DNA of 64,000 nucleotides, taken from positions 442,468 through 506,467 of the forward strand of contig WELA01004248.1 in the NCBI GenBank assembly GCA_009602735.1, read 5' to 3'. Shown piece by piece: positions 12,619-25,900 of the stretch. Origin of the DNA: Mesotaenium endlicherianum (taxonomy: Eukaryota > Streptophyta > Zygnematophyceae > Zygnematales > Mesotaeniaceae). How positions within the stretch are numbered: the stretch's first letter is position 1; every line of letters begins with the position of its first letter. The notes beneath the pieces are model-generated. The model was not told the DNA's origin. It saw nothing but the letters and a program-made list of their open reading frames with translations, and searched no databases. The translations under genes and the position numbers were made by a program.

Positions 12619-14869
12619 ATGGCCGATAATGACCCAGGAAGTCCTGATAGCGGTCAAGATCATGGGGGAGAGGGAGGGGATGGACATTCTAGCGCGAGGG
12701 AACAAGACAGGTTTCTTCCCATAGCAAACATCAGCAGGATAATGAAGAAAGCCCTTCCTGCGAATGCAAAAATAGCCAAGGATGCGAAGGAGACAGTCCA
12801 AGAATGTGTCTCTGAGTTCATTAGTTTCATCACAAGCGAGTATCCTACCCCTGAAATGATGATGCCAAAGCTTGTTCATCTCTTGTGTTCTCCTTTCTCC
12901 TTTAAATCAAGTGTTGGGGGTCCGGGAAAAGTATGAAACACGTCACTCGTATGTTTCAGTTCTTATACATTTCTTTCTTGCTTCCAAGCCATCTTCTTGA
13001 AATGCATTGTGCCACCTTTCAGCCTTTCCTTAATCTTTATCAGAGCAAGCGATAAATGTCAACGGGAGAAGAGAAAGACTATCAATGGAGATGATCTTTT
13101 GTGGGCCATGAGCACGCTAGGGTTTGAAGACTATGTGGAACCACTAAAAGTCTACCTGCACAAGTACAGGGAGGTATGGTTTTGGCCCTTTGCCCCTTGT
13201 GCAGTGGGCACCAAGAAACAATCTTAGCCGTGTGAAGCGTTTCTCTCTTTACCCTGCTTGTAGACAAATTGGTACTTGCTAATTGATAATATTTAATCTC
13301 CCATGTCATCCACCTCGTGGCGGGGCTAAACCCTGTTCGTAGACCTCTGCTGACTTGCTAAAAGATGTATGCCCTTTGATTCTCCAGAGTGTGTTCATTT
13401 TATCATGCCAATAACTCTGCGCCGGGCTAAAAGCGTTCCTTGGGTTCGTGTATTTTGCTGTGTCTCCATCGACCTCCTGTCGAGCAGACTGAGGTAAGCA
13501 GCTCTGATGTACATTTTGAAGTTATGTATATCCTTCATGTTCTTTTTTAGGCTAACGCAGCATTGCTACTTTAACCTGGTATGTGTTGGTTTTATAAGAA
13601 AAAGTTGTACACTGTAGAAAGCACATTGAGAAGGGCATGGTCTTTTGTAGCAAGCCTGGAGAAAATGTTTATTTTACTTTTCCTGATGCAAACTTGTAAA
13701 TTAGGGATATGTTGTTGACTGACAGATTCATGTATATGCTTCTTAGCGCAGTAGACATACCTGACTCGTTTTTGCGTGCCTGCTGATGGATTACGTCATG
13801 CTTCTGCTCCTAGAGCTGCTGAGGGTGCTGACAAGTTCGATACCTTTCTTTTCCAGGGCGAGAAGGCCTCTATGGCGAAGCAGGGCGGTGACATGAAGAA
13901 GGAAGGCTCAGGCATGAACAATGTCAACCAGCAGGTATCGTACATACTTTGCTGTTAACTGCGGGTGGTGTAAGCACTGGTGCCCTTTTCAGTGGAGAGC
14001 ATGTAAAGCCGTGTGCAAATCGTGTGACTTTTGTCAGATTGCTCTGAAGTCCTGTTTGCTGCGCCCACCTACTTGCAAGTTTGCATGCGCAAGTCTGAGT
14101 GAGTTTGTCAACTCTACACCCGTGTTATTTTCCTTCTTCTGTGCAGATGCAGCAGAACCAGAATCAGTACGCTCAGTCTCAGGGCATGCAATACATGCAA
14201 CAGAACCAGGTGGGTACTTGACCCACTCGGCATTTGCTACATGTCCTCTAGAGAGTGAATGGGTTCCTACTGTGCATGTTTGACGTGGGGTTGTCATGCC
14301 GCATGCTTCTGCTTTATATACCTGCTTGACTTTGTGATGGGTGGTTGGCGTATCATCTACCGAGATTGATGACGGCCATGGATGCCAGCAGCTTTGGCAT
14401 TTGGTTGAGGTTTGAGGGTTTAAGCAACATACCTCTTTACATGCATTGCTCAAGAGACATGAAATACTGATAGTAGCAGACTTCGGATGTTGCAGATGAT
14501 GGGCCATGGAGATTATCAGGTGCTATATCTGGCTCTGTCCCCTTGTTATCTCAGTTGTACGATGAGACCGACTGTGGGGAATAACCGTCTACTGCTAGCT
14601 CATTGACTTTGATTTATTTAGGAGGTGGTTCCAGTCAGCTCTGAAGTCTGCAGTTTTCAGTGTAGCTGTCTGTGAAGTGGTATGCTCATTGTCTGAAGCA
14701 GACGTCAGTGGATGCCGTGCCTGCTTGGTGTTGAAGTAGTTATGCTCAGAGGAAGGAGGTAAACGCAGCTGCTTGTGATTTCCTTGTCGGTGATACTTCA
14801 ATTTATTCTATCCTTCGACTGAGTGGCTTCTTTTTCCCTGATGCGTCTTTGCAGGGCCAGCAGCTATGA
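12619..14869 (+). CDS. NF-YB: NF-YB, CCAAT-binding transcription factor subunit B (six coding exons)
   Basis: Exons 12619-12839, 13044-13173, 13857-13934, 14147-14209, 14496-14519 and 14855-14869. All introns are GT-AG and the joined frame gives 176 aa. Residues 27-117 are a complete NF-YB histone fold: [20 protein letters not shown], then [33 protein letters not shown], and [21 protein letters not shown] pairs with NF-YC, and the dimer recruits NF-YA to bind CCAAT boxes in the nucleus. Lys54 instead of Asp marks the non-LEC1 type. The N-terminus is acidic/Gly-rich. The C-terminus (118-176) is rich in Gln, Met and Asn and is carried on four short exons, the last two only 24 and 15 nt. The ATG at 12619 follows a probable 5'-leader acceptor (CTTGCAG at 12604-12610). 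The exon 1/2 junction falls in the conserved FITSE-ASDKC segment, so the splice is secure. Confidence 0.95.
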
Positions 14870-16166
14870 TGGACGCTTGTTGTCCTCTTTATAGTTGATG
14901 TACAGGGCTTCAAATCTCAAGAAGTGTTAGCTTATGCTGAATGCCACGTGTGTAGTCCAAACGTGGCACTCCTAGGGGGAGTGCTACCAACGGAGGTACA
15001 TATGTACTGTAGGCTTGTGCTCACTTTTGTACATGTGTGGACAAGCTACCCATGCACTGTAGATGCAAAACGAAGGAAGGTAAGTGCTGTGTGGTTCTTT
15101 TTGTTATGAATACACTCATTGTCACAATTTTATATTTCATAGGCCTCGGTTCAATCTATTGAGCCTATTTACTCCAATCTTGCAGCTTAGTTACAGGAGA
15201 CAGGCTCTAAGTAAGCGCACAGATGGATGTACATGACCTGTTGATATGCCTGTCAATACATACATATAACATCATTATCCCCCAGCACAAGGTTTGAAGG
15301 AATTGATTTGACATGGAGGTGTTGATATGTTGATTGCAAGCAGACAAGTTCTCAAGTGTCTTGTGTCTTGTATCCTGCATCTGATGATGTACAAGGTTCT
15401 CAACCTCATGCACCTTGTAATAAATCATAAACTTTTTCATGTCAATACATGAATGCTTACGTGGTGGTACATACTTTGCAGACGAAGGCTTGTTGACTTT
15501 CACTCACATATTCTTTTCTGCAGTCTGCATGCAGTAATTGATTTTGGCGCCTAGCTGATTCTGTTGCATCATGACTAAAACAAGGTAACTGCAGATCATA
15601 TTTTTGTGTTAAAAAAGTATAAAAACCAGGGCAGAAAGTAACACGAATAACGCAAGGAATGAACGAGCATGCAAATTATAGAGCAGCTAGTGCCAACTCA
15701 TGCTTTACAACCTTGCACTTCAAAATCGGAGTGAAAAGGCCAATTTTAAAGAAATGCTGGATTCACTATGAACAGGGTCAAATCATTAAAATTCCAGAGC
15801 TTTCCACGATACATGGACATCGACTATGTATCAATGGTTTTGGAGCAGAAGTGAGCACAAAATTATGAAACTGATTCCTCGATCAGTGGGAATGCTCAAC
15901 CTTTTTCAACTCGCCCATGTTGGTGGTTTCCACCCTGCCGATCAGAAAGGGACATAAACAGCCAGTGATTTCAGTGTCAGTCTGTCGTTTGCACAGAAAA
16001 AAAAAATGAGCACTTACTATACGTGCAGCAGGCTCTCAAACCCAGACACCAATAGCCCAGCGATCCCACTAGCTCGTAACAAGATAGCGTCGGAAGACAA
16101 TACTCAACATCGCATACGGCCTAGTTGAAGCAGACGTAGCAAGTGCACGTTAGCAACCTACCCCTT
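14870..16166. other. Downstream regions of two convergent genes
   Basis: This holds the 3' flank of NF-YB (plus strand) and of the PITH gene (minus strand), which converge here. No further coding region is supported. I cannot place polyadenylation sites with confidence. Confidence 0.45.
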
Positions 16167-19100
16167 TCATTCCTCCTCATCCTCTTTCTTTTTGATTTGT
16201 TGTACATTTATTTGACTACATAGGTATAGTCTATGGGATAAAACCACAACGCAAGCAAGGGCCCCAAAAATGGAAAGCATAGAATGAGTGCCGGAAGAAG
16301 GCAGCATGGAACAATACTTTTCGGCTGACAAACGCGCAAGGGCAGGGTCTGGGCGGTGGAGGAGAGCCACTCACGTGCTGCCTAACACCGCCAGCTTGGA
16401 GATCTTTGTCACCTCCCCCTTCTCCTGGTTGGACTCCACAAATATCGATAAGCTGTGCGCACGCCCCCATCCAGAGAACAACCCTGGTGAGGCCGATTCC
16501 ATTACAAATATCACACGTGTAATAATCATAAGCCCACTCTCGCCTGCAGGGGCCCGTTTCAGCAAAGAGCCTCGAAGTTGGCGACTGACGGATTAGCACG
16601 ACGCACAGACGCAGGACCTGCAGAAATGTGCATGGTGAGAAAGGTGCAGAGGCAATGAGCTGGGGCAAGACAGTCCTTTGTACCTGCTGACGTTTTGAAA
16701 CTTCACGTACTTCAGCAGAATAGGCTTCCCCTCCTGGAGCACGAGGAGATTCCACACACACAGACAGGGGATTGGGGGGCAAAGTCAGACGTCGGTCGCA
16801 CGCAAGGGAGAGGAAAGACGAGGGAGGAAAGAGACGAGGTCAAGACATAAAGGGAGACCCCCAATTCTCTGGGATCCAACATAGACTTGTGCCTCAAATG
16901 AGGAGGAGCCGTAAGCGGGGCCCCTGCGGCCCTGCGGGGAATCTTGTCTTTGTCACCCCCTAAGGAACGCGCCCCGTGATGTGGCCTCGCTGACACAACG
17001 GGGGCTTGCAGGAGGATTGGAAAGAAAGAGGAGAGCAGAACATCAAGGACAAGGGCTGTACCATCCAATGAGCACACGAAGCAGGACGAGAAAGACAATG
17101 AGTCTTGAAACGCGGGGCTCTTTGAAGCATTCTCAGACAGATGGCAAGCATGCAAGCAAGGGCGCCCCTCCACATGCCCAAAAGCTGCGGCGGCTCTGCA
17201 GCTCCGGGGACTGCCACCTGTCGAGGTCGTTGGGGGAGGGCAGGGACACAGTGCTGAAAACTTAACTGAGGCTCAAGCACCTGGCCCCTGTGTGAGACCC
17301 TTCTCTCTCCAAAAGGAAGTAGAATCAGCGCATGGCTGCCAGCTGGTGCAGCAATGCCGCAGCCTACCAAGGCACAGGCTACAGGTACTTTGACCAATCA
17401 CAGGGCCGACACCTGGCAGGGCCAGGGCGCGTGCTTTCCCAAGCGTTGCTTGCTGGCTGGAGGGACCAAGCGGAGCGCACCTTGAGCTGCTCCGGCGACA
17501 GCGTGAGGGTGTCGTTGGGCGGGAAGTCCGAGGTGTTGCTGCTCACACCCGCATGCAGAGCGCACCCCCACAGAGTCAGAATGGAGAATGAACGTCCGCG
17601 GTGGGCCGCCCCAGAGGACCCTCTTTCAGGCAAGCATTTCTCCCCGAAGCTTGCCCCAAGCTGATACATGCCTCTACGTTGATGCAATCTGATAGGGTAA
17701 GAGTGCTCGTGTGTTCATGAACGCCAACTGTCTTCATAGTACTTTACACACGCGCGCACGCGCGCACTCGCACGCGACACACATATAGACCCACAGTAGC
17801 GGTCTAAGTATATACACACGTTTAGTTTGTATGTCTGATGCATGGGAACAAGAAACACCTCAGGGGCATTCATGCACAGACGTTGATATGAGAAGTAAAT
17901 CTATGACTGTAGATATGTATAAGTGAACCGTGCATGCCAAACGCCATTGGACAAGTTTGATCACCACGTACAGATAGACACTGTTGTGATCTATAATATA
18001 CCACTCACGTGGACATGAGATGCAGCCCAGCGCTTCCACTCAACGAGACTTCAAGAGCCGAATATGGATATCTGTCCAGGCTATGCACAGCACACAGTGT
18101 ATATTGTGCCGGTAGCATACTGATACTCTGCGCGCCCGTGCACGCGCGCACACGCACACACACGTGTGCACACAGACACACACACACACGTACACACAGG
18201 CACACGCGCACACACGCACGCACGCACACACACAGACGCCCGCACACACCTGGCCAAAAAAAGCCAGGAAAAAGGACAGTGCAAGGATGTGGCAGATGGG
18301 GGCGCCCCGTGGGTACGCGCGTCTGCGACGAGAGGGGGAACAGTACCTGAAGCCCATGTGCTGGCGATTGGCGTACAACTTCACCACCTCCGGCCCTGCC
18401 CAGCCCCGCCCCCGCTTCTGACCTCAGCACGGGAGAGAGCGCCTACTGCACACGGGCTTGAGCATACGACGCCGAGCCGGCGACTCACGCTCCAACGTGA
18501 GAGATAGCCCTCTTGCAAATGATATATTTCTCCCTCCCTCCCTTCCTCCCTCTCTCATTCTCTTTTTTTCTCTTTATATTTGTTGCTTGGGTGCAGAAGC
18601 CTGGGGCAAACAATGCCCAAAGCGCAGGATTCCAAGGGGAGATTCCAAGAGAGGGGTCAGCACTAAACCCCGAGCACAGAATCAGCGCTGAAGGCCAAGC
18701 ACGGCTGCACAAGCTTCTTTCTACCTTGCAATCATGCAGGACCAGAAAAGACGTCTCTGGGGCGCTCTCGAGCAGACAGTGATGCATTCAAGTACCCAGC
18801 GCCCCCGAAGCCAGCTGACTCCTTCACATTCTTACACCCCTTCGCAATCCCTCTCCCCCGCCCTTCCCTCAAAGGCAAATTTCCCCTCCCACTTTCACCC
18901 CATTCCCCAACCCCCGCCCCCACGCCCGCCCAGCTCGCTCAACCTCCCCTCCCCCTGCAGCTCAAACTCCTCCCCCCTTCAACCTGCCGAGAGTTACCCC
19001 TGATTCAGATACCCAGATGCCAGGCCCTATGCAAAGCCCGATCGAAGCCCCATGCGAATGCCAACTCTGGATCCGGATCGGAGCTGAGCCCCGCAGGGGC

Positions 19101-21594
19101 GGGGGGCTGCCTCACCTTCGGCGGGAGGGCCCTTGATGATGATGGAGTGCAGCTTCACCACCTGGTTGAAGGGGATGAAGAGCAGCAGCTGCTCGTCGCT
19201 GTCGCTCTCCAGGCACAGCCCCTCGTCCTCCCTGTACCCCTGCTTGCACCCACCCGCGCAGCCCCGCGGCGAGCGACGCCCCTTGCCGTTTTCAATGCAT
19301 TGGATTGTTGGGGCGGCGGGTACAAGGGTTGTGGAAGAGGGGGAAAGGGAGAGCCGTTGGAGAGCCCTGCCCCGGAGGAGGAGGTGGAGAAACATTGACA
19401 ATCTTTCGCACACGCAGCCCCGCAGCCCCGCAGCGAGCGGGCACCCCTAGGCTTTCAGGAATGCCAGGGCGAACTCAGGGGAAGGAGGAAGGGGGGAAGG
19501 GGGGGAGNGCTTGACTGGCGTTTGCCCAGCACCCGGCAGGTCCAATGGGCGTCTAAGTGTTGGAAGGGAGAGGCAGGTCCGAGCAAGTCACATGTTGGAT
19601 ACTCTGAGCTGTCGCGGCCGACGATAGACCTAGAGGACCCCTTCCGGTCCCGAGTGCTAGCGAGGAGATCGCAGGGGGACAACAGGAGGGGACAACGCAC
19701 GGCCATGGTTTTGAAGAGAGAAAAAAGACACGTTCCGAGCATCAGTGGATGCTGGAAGGGCGGCCATGCAGGGTCAAGCGTGCAAAGGCAAGAGAGGCGG
19801 CCAGCGGACTGGGAGCCTCTCTCGACCGGGAGGAGGAGGAGGAGGAGGAGGAGGCAGCGGCCAATGTTGGGCTTCGGGTTCAAGCTCACCACGCAGTAGA
19901 CTGGTCCATTGCCTACATGCGAAGTATCTCGCCCACCACGTCTATTCCCCTGTGGCATCGTGAGGCTCCCAGAACCTCCTGGTGTGCTTTCATGAAATCC
20001 CCCAACCGAAGGCGTACAAGCCACGTGAGCGAGGGGGAAAAACAGACGACGCGGAATTGAGGCACAGCTGCCAGGCAATTGAAGCCTTCAAGAAAGCAAA
20101 GCACGCAGCCAACTCCAGACTCTTCTTATCACAAGCTCCAAGCTGAACCCCTGCACGCTGCTATAAACCCTGTCCTCTGAGCCCTTTCTGCCGCCCCACT
20201 CTCCAGACCCTTCTTCTTCTTCTCACAAGTGCTATACTCGATGCAGCTGGGGAATATGCACCCCACCGCTGAAGCCCCCGCCGCTGCCCCAGAGCCCAAG
20301 CCCACCCGCAATGACACATGTCACAGAGCCTTGCACTGTGTCTCTGCCGACACAGGAGCATCAGACGAACCTCCCTAACGCTCACTCGCTCACCCAAGAC
20401 AAATCGAGAAGTGGCACAGGGGGGGCCTAGGTGGTCCAGCAGACAGGCAGGCTAGGCTAGGCTAGGGTCAACTAAGCTAGGCTAGGCGGGCGGGCGGACC
20501 GGCAGGCTAGGCGGGCAGAGGGGGGGGGTAAGGCAGGCGGTCAAGTGGGCTAGGCAGTTGGGCGGGCGGGCNNNNNNNNNNNNCGGGCGGGCGGGCTGTA
20601 GGGCGGGCGGGCGGGAGAGCGGGAGGTAGAACAGGCGGGCAGGCAGGCCAGGCAGGCAGTTTGTGGACCTGCTTCAGAGCGTTGGTGTTTGTGTGCCTGG
20701 GGTTCTCGTTCAAGCACTCCACCGAGGGCCACTGGATGTAGTCCAGCAGGTCCACCTGTCCCCATCACAAGGAGACATGAAGGACGAGGAGCCATAAATC
20801 TGGGGACCAAGTGTCGATCCTTACGTCAAATCAAGCTGCAACTGCATTGCGTATCTGGTCGGAGCATGACATTGTGAAAATCATGATCCTATGGCCGCTC
20901 TATTGTATGACCTTACGAGGCCCACAGCCAGGCTTTTTATCTTGACCTCTCATATTGAGATGATGTATGGAGGCGTCAACTCGTGTTGCCTGCATGCTTA
21001 AGTGAGCTCCTAGCTGTTGCACAACATCTGCATCCAAGCTGCTCAAGCACGTAGCACTTGAGTGCTTTGAAGACTCGAGCAGAGCTGAAGCATCTTTCAA
21101 GTCCACGAGTGGAGGCTAAATATTAATGTAAGAACGATCAACCAAACTCAAACGAAAGCAGCACTGGCCTCTACCACACATCAGATCATTTGGATCACTG
21201 TGTTCTCTATCGCATAATGGTGTACGACGTTGAGCAACGAGTCGCATATTGCCTCCACATTATATTATTTGTAAACCAATATAAGAGTATGGAGAAAGTA
21301 TGTGCCCCAAGGAAGAGAAGAGTCATATTTCTCGTACACAGAAGTTCTGTCGCGGCAGCACATAGCGTTCCATCATTCTCTACTGCTAAGACTCGGCTAT
21401 CCAGTTAATTCCACGCAAGACAAGAACACGCCTTGAAAAAGACTCAGGAGTAGACCGAAAAAACACTAGGATAAGTCTCCTTCAAACGCCTGCGAACCAA
21501 GCCTGCATGTAAATAAGAATAGAGATGTTAATCCTTTGAATGAAGTTCCATAAAAGCATTACACCTGTCCTTTGGCTACCGCAGCAGCAGCCAT
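16167..21594 (-). CDS. PITH-domain protein (eight exons)
   Basis: Minus-strand exons in order: 21594-21565, 20755-20669, 19239-19116, 18395-18347, 17538-17481, 16733-16684, 16452-16375 and 16215-16167. All introns are GT-AG, phases agree at every join, and the product is 174 aa. It starts [10 protein letters not shown] and continues [86 protein letters not shown] and LAVLGST, then a Lys/Glu-rich end. This is the full PITH (proteasome-interacting thioredoxin) domain in the short plant form, which has no thioredoxin domain attached; length is typical. In animals the PITH part of TXNL1 docks on the 26S proteasome, so a proteasome-linked role is plausible but inferred. The start rests on a 10-codon first exon 0.8 kb upstream of exon 2. 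Intron 2 (19240-20668) holds the assembly gap and G/C-rich repeats. Confidence 0.92.
18130..18245. repeat. CA-rich microsatellite inside a PITH-gene intron
   Basis: CA dinucleotides with interspersed CG and TA units, in the intron between exons 4 and 5 of the PITH gene. Apparent open frames across it are repeat artefacts. Confidence 0.85.
20415..20660. repeat. G-rich simple repeats with assembly gap
   Basis: First GGCTA-type repeats (about 20445-20520), then GGGC and GGCA tetranucleotide-type repeats, interrupted by 12 N at 20572-20583. It lies wholly inside intron 2 of the PITH gene, so the gap does not touch coding sequence. One more N is at 19508 in the same intron. True length across the gap is unknown. 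Confidence 0.85.
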
Positions 21595-22943
21595 GGGCCC
21601 TGATCTCAGGTCACCGCTGGCAGCTGCTTGTTTATGAAGTTGATGCTGCCACGCTCGTCTTGACGAAATAGACAAAGGCGTCTGCAATGCAATCCGGCGC
21701 AATTTAAACAGGGACACGAGAAAGACCAGTATGCAGCGTTGAGGATGTGCAAATGTGAAGAATTTCTTAACGTGTTAGCAGCACGATTCTTCAAAGATAG
21801 TGAAGAAAAATGCCCGCGTAGTCGAAAGGAGTTACACGGTTGAAATCTGGTCGAAAGAAAGCATCACGAGGCGAACCTAGGCGCTATTAATGTATTGTCA
21901 TTGTGTAGCAACGGCAGATTTAGCGACTAACTCCCAAACAATGAAAGCGTTTGACTAGCTTGAACATACCATTTCAGAAATCAAATATGCAAATTGATAC
22001 TGCGATTAAAGTGAGCATCAAGGACGTCTGTGAAAAAAGAGACAGCCTTTGAATACAACATGCAGTGCAAGAGAGGCCACGTCCCTTCATGTATATTTTT
22101 TCCTCTGATGTCAAATTGGTGAGATATAATCATAAATGCCTAGGATCAACAACAATTCTAGGCTCACAAATATGTACCCGAAAATAACTGATCTGACCTT
22201 TAATAATGACGGCGGTAGGTAGGTGAAAGTGGGAGACTTACTTTCACCATTGAAATGCAAATCATATTATTATCTATAGCCAAGGCTTCACTACTGAATT
22301 AGAGAAGGAAATATGATCCTTAAAAAAGCAATAACATTCAACATTAATGAAATGTTCAAGGAAAATTTATTATTGTTGACATCCTAATCCATGTCCAAGA
22401 CCAATGTGATGCCAATCACAGCAGCACCTCTCCAAAGTGTCCAAAACAATAAGTTGATTGGTTATAGACCTGATATACTATACCTGCATATCTACTGCAC
22501 TCAAAGGACCCACTGTACAAGCCCCTTGCGAAAGTTCACTTGGGTTTCAAGACCCAATAATGAACTGTTCTCATGTATAAGAATCCTCATCCATCTAGCC
22601 ACAACCACACCAAAACTCCAGCCATTCACCGTCTTCCTCCTCGCCTCCGCCTCTGCCTCCACCTCTTGCCTTTACCTCTTGCCTCAGCCTCCAAACTTGT
22701 GAAGGTGTCTCAGCCCGAGCTCAACAACCCTCCTCGAAAACAATCGCAAAAAATGGTAGAGTCTCTAAGTAAGCAGGAAATCAATGTCTCCTAACGAGGC
22801 AGAGAACGGCCTAAGAGAAGGGAACTGAGAAACTTGCGCTCGAAAGGAAAGGGCGAGCACAATGTGCCAATTTGGCAATATTAAGTCAAACTGCTCGCCT
22901 CCCGCCCTTTCCCTACCTACCTAAAGCTGCTGCCAATTTTGAA
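21595..22943. other. Region between the PITH gene start and the EamA gene end
   Basis: Upstream flank of the PITH gene and downstream flank of the EamA gene, both on the minus strand. The PITH promoter should lie just right of 21594, but I see no convincing TATA box. No coding region supported. Confidence 0.4.
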
Positions 22944-25900
22944 CTATGACAACAACCCGGAGATACCGATGACAGCCAATGCATGTGAGGCTCCTGCCAG
23001 CACAGCGTGCCCCACATGCTCTGCCAATGGCTGACTATGTACAACAGCCTGATGCGCAAGATCCACCATCGCATCGGCGACAGCCGACCCGTGCTGGAGG
23101 CTAGCCTGTGGCGCGCCGAGCATGCTGTGGGCGCCATCTGGCAGCCCGAGAGACTGCAGGTGTGCGTCTCCCACAAGCGCATGCTCGGTCAAGCGAGCCG
23201 CGTGTACGGACACCGCGCTCACATTCTCGCCAGCCTCGAAGGCAGGCAGGCCCTGGCAAAGGGGCAAAGACAGGTCTCCAGGTGGCGCCGGCAAAGCACC
23301 AGCTGCGCCAGGCAGCAGGCTGAGGCTCGCCGGCACAGACTCGGAGGCAGCCCCGAGGCTGAGGGGGTCAAAGGCGGCAGCCGCATGCACAGACTCCGGT
23401 GCAAACACTGCTGGATCAACAAAGGGGTTGTACGCGGCGGTTGCACAGAGGGGCGAGGCATCGTACGCCACGTTGAGGAGGTCCCCCTGGCCGCCAACTG
23501 GCAGCATGTGGCTGGCCACGTGGAGCGACGGGTTGATGGCGGCGTGTGCGTGCGAACCCGCACTAGATAGGGAGGGCCCCGCCAGGTCGAGGGGCGACAG
23601 CACGGTCTCAAACGACGGCGGAGCAGCAGCATGCCTTGCCGCTTCTAGCGCTGCCACCCCCGCGCCGGCTGTGTCGCGCACCGAGTTTGTGACAGGTGTC
23701 AGCACGTTGGCCACGGAGCTCGCCTGGAAGGACACTTGGGCCGCCACGTCACCGGCGCTCGGGACCACCGCGGCTGCTGATGTCACCGCTGACTGAAGGG
23801 CCCTGCAGACGGCGCCGGCACTAGTCCCCACCACGGCGCCCGCGCCAGCCCCCACCGTCAAGGCACCAGCTGTGACCACCTGGAACGCCGCGCCTGTTGC
23901 AGTGCCGACGGCTGCTGCCGCCTGCACCACAGAGCCAGCTGCCACCGCGCCCGTGGCAGATGCCGCCTGCACCACGCCCGCGGGCACCACCGACTGTGCC
24001 GCTACCCCGACAGCTGTCGAAGCCGCGTTGACTGCGCCTGCAGCGGGGCCAGCCACCCCAGCGGCCGCCTGCACAGCTGCCCCAGCGGTGTTCACGACGC
24101 TGACGACGGCACCTGAGGCAGCCGAGGCTGCAGAAGCGGCCGCAGGTGCGGCCACTGGCACCGCCGCCTGCGACACCGCCTGGACGGCGGCACCCGTGTG
24201 CGCAGCGACAGATGAAGCCACACTCACCGCCGAGTTGAGCGCGACAGTGCCACCTGGTACAGAGGCCGCCGCTGTGTTGGCTGCCTGCATGGCCGCATTG
24301 CCAGCTGTCCCCAGTGCAGGCACCAGGCCCGACGCAGCCGCCTCGATGCTCGCCTCCACGGAGCTGGCGGCGCCCTGCACCAGGCTGCCGCCCGCCGCTG
24401 CCAGCCCCGCCGAAGCAGCTGTCGCGGCCTGCAGCACCTGCCCGCCTGCCACCACAGCGCCAGGAGCACCAGCAGCAGCGCCAGCTGCACCTGCTGTAGC
24501 GCCGGCTGCGGCACCTCCAGCGGCACCAGCGGCAGCACCACCAGTAGCTGCTGCGCCACCGACTGCACCGGCTCCAGCTCCTGCGGCAGCAGCGCCACCG
24601 GCGGCAGCCCCGCCTGTGGCCGCCGCACCTCCTGCAGCAACTCCTGCGCCTGCCCCTGCCGCGGCCGAAGACGCCAGCTGTGTGGCAGCGGCCCCGGCGG
24701 CTCCACCAGCAGCTGCTCCTCCTGCAGCAGTAGCGCCTGCGCCAGCAGCACCTGCAGCTGCCCCTCCTGCTGCTGCCCCAGCACCAGCTCCAGCTCCTGC
24801 GGCGCTCACTGCTGCTGAGCCCGCAGCGCCAGCAGCTGCTCCTCCGGCACCAGCAGCAGCGCCAGCACCACCGGCAGCTGCGCCAGCACCCGCGGCAGCT
24901 GCTCCAGACCCTGCAGCGCCCGCGCCAGCGCCAGCAGCCGTGACCCCCGCAGTGGTGCCAGCCCCAGCCCCAGCCCCAGCACTGGCAGCGCCGGCGGCGG
25001 CGCTCGTGCCTGCGCCCACCACCTTGCTGGCAGCAGCGCCTGCGCCGCCGCTCTTGACGCCCACCACGCCTGCCTTGATGCCCTCGCCAATGCCGCGCGC
25101 CTTGGCCATAATCTCCTGCGCCTGCGACGCGTAGAATGGGAACTTGAGCTGCGTCTGCAGGAACGCGCTCGGCAGCGTGTCGGGGTTGGGCCCAGGGGCG
25201 GCGCCCTCCTCCTTCTCCTCGCCCTCCTTCTCCACGCCCTCGCCCTCACCCTCCCTCGCCAGCTCCGGGACCCCCACCATGGACTGCTGCACGCAGCTGC
25301 TCACAGCGTCTGCGTACCTCTCAACCTCGCGCTTGCTCTCCGCCCTCTGGCTCTCGCTCTGCGCCCGCACACCGCCAGCTGTCGCCAGGTCCACAGACAC
25401 CGCCGCCGCGGCCGGGACGGAGGGCGCCGAGGACGAGGAGGGCGCTCGCGGGCTCACGGAGGCCAGCACGCCGACCTTCCCTGCCCCCTGGTACGAGTAG
25501 CCGACAGTGGCAGGCCCCTCGGTGCGTACAAACGCCACGCCGAGCTCTCGCTCGCGGCGGAAGAGGCCCTCCTTGCCGCCGAACCAGCGCTCCTTGCGGC
25601 GCTTTTGGCGCTCCTTCTTCTCCTGGCGCCGCTGCTCCTCGCGCTTGCGCATCAGCGACTTGGGCTCCGGCGCCGTCATGAGCGCAAAGAACGTCGCGCC
25701 GCAGAGGAACACGGAGCTGGCCACGGCCTCGGGCACGTTGGGCGGGCCGCCTGCGCCCGTCACCATCTGCGTCATGAAGCCGCCCCAGATGGGGATGGTG
25801 GTGTAGATGAGCGTGGCCGTCGACGCGTGCACGTTGCGCAGCCCGTTGAGCTCGATCCACGCGGCGACACCTGACATAGGAGAGGGAGAGGCCGCCCGCA

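Noticed and set aside
18005-18507. Several open frames on both strands across the CA repeat
   Set aside because: Repeat artefacts; the true exon here is only 18347-18395 of the PITH gene.
23872-25134. 420-codon plus-strand open frame rich in Ala, Pro and Thr
   Set aside because: It is the antisense of the Ala/Gly-rich tail of the EamA gene; GC-rich repeats open several frames, and the minus-strand frame is tied to real membrane segments.
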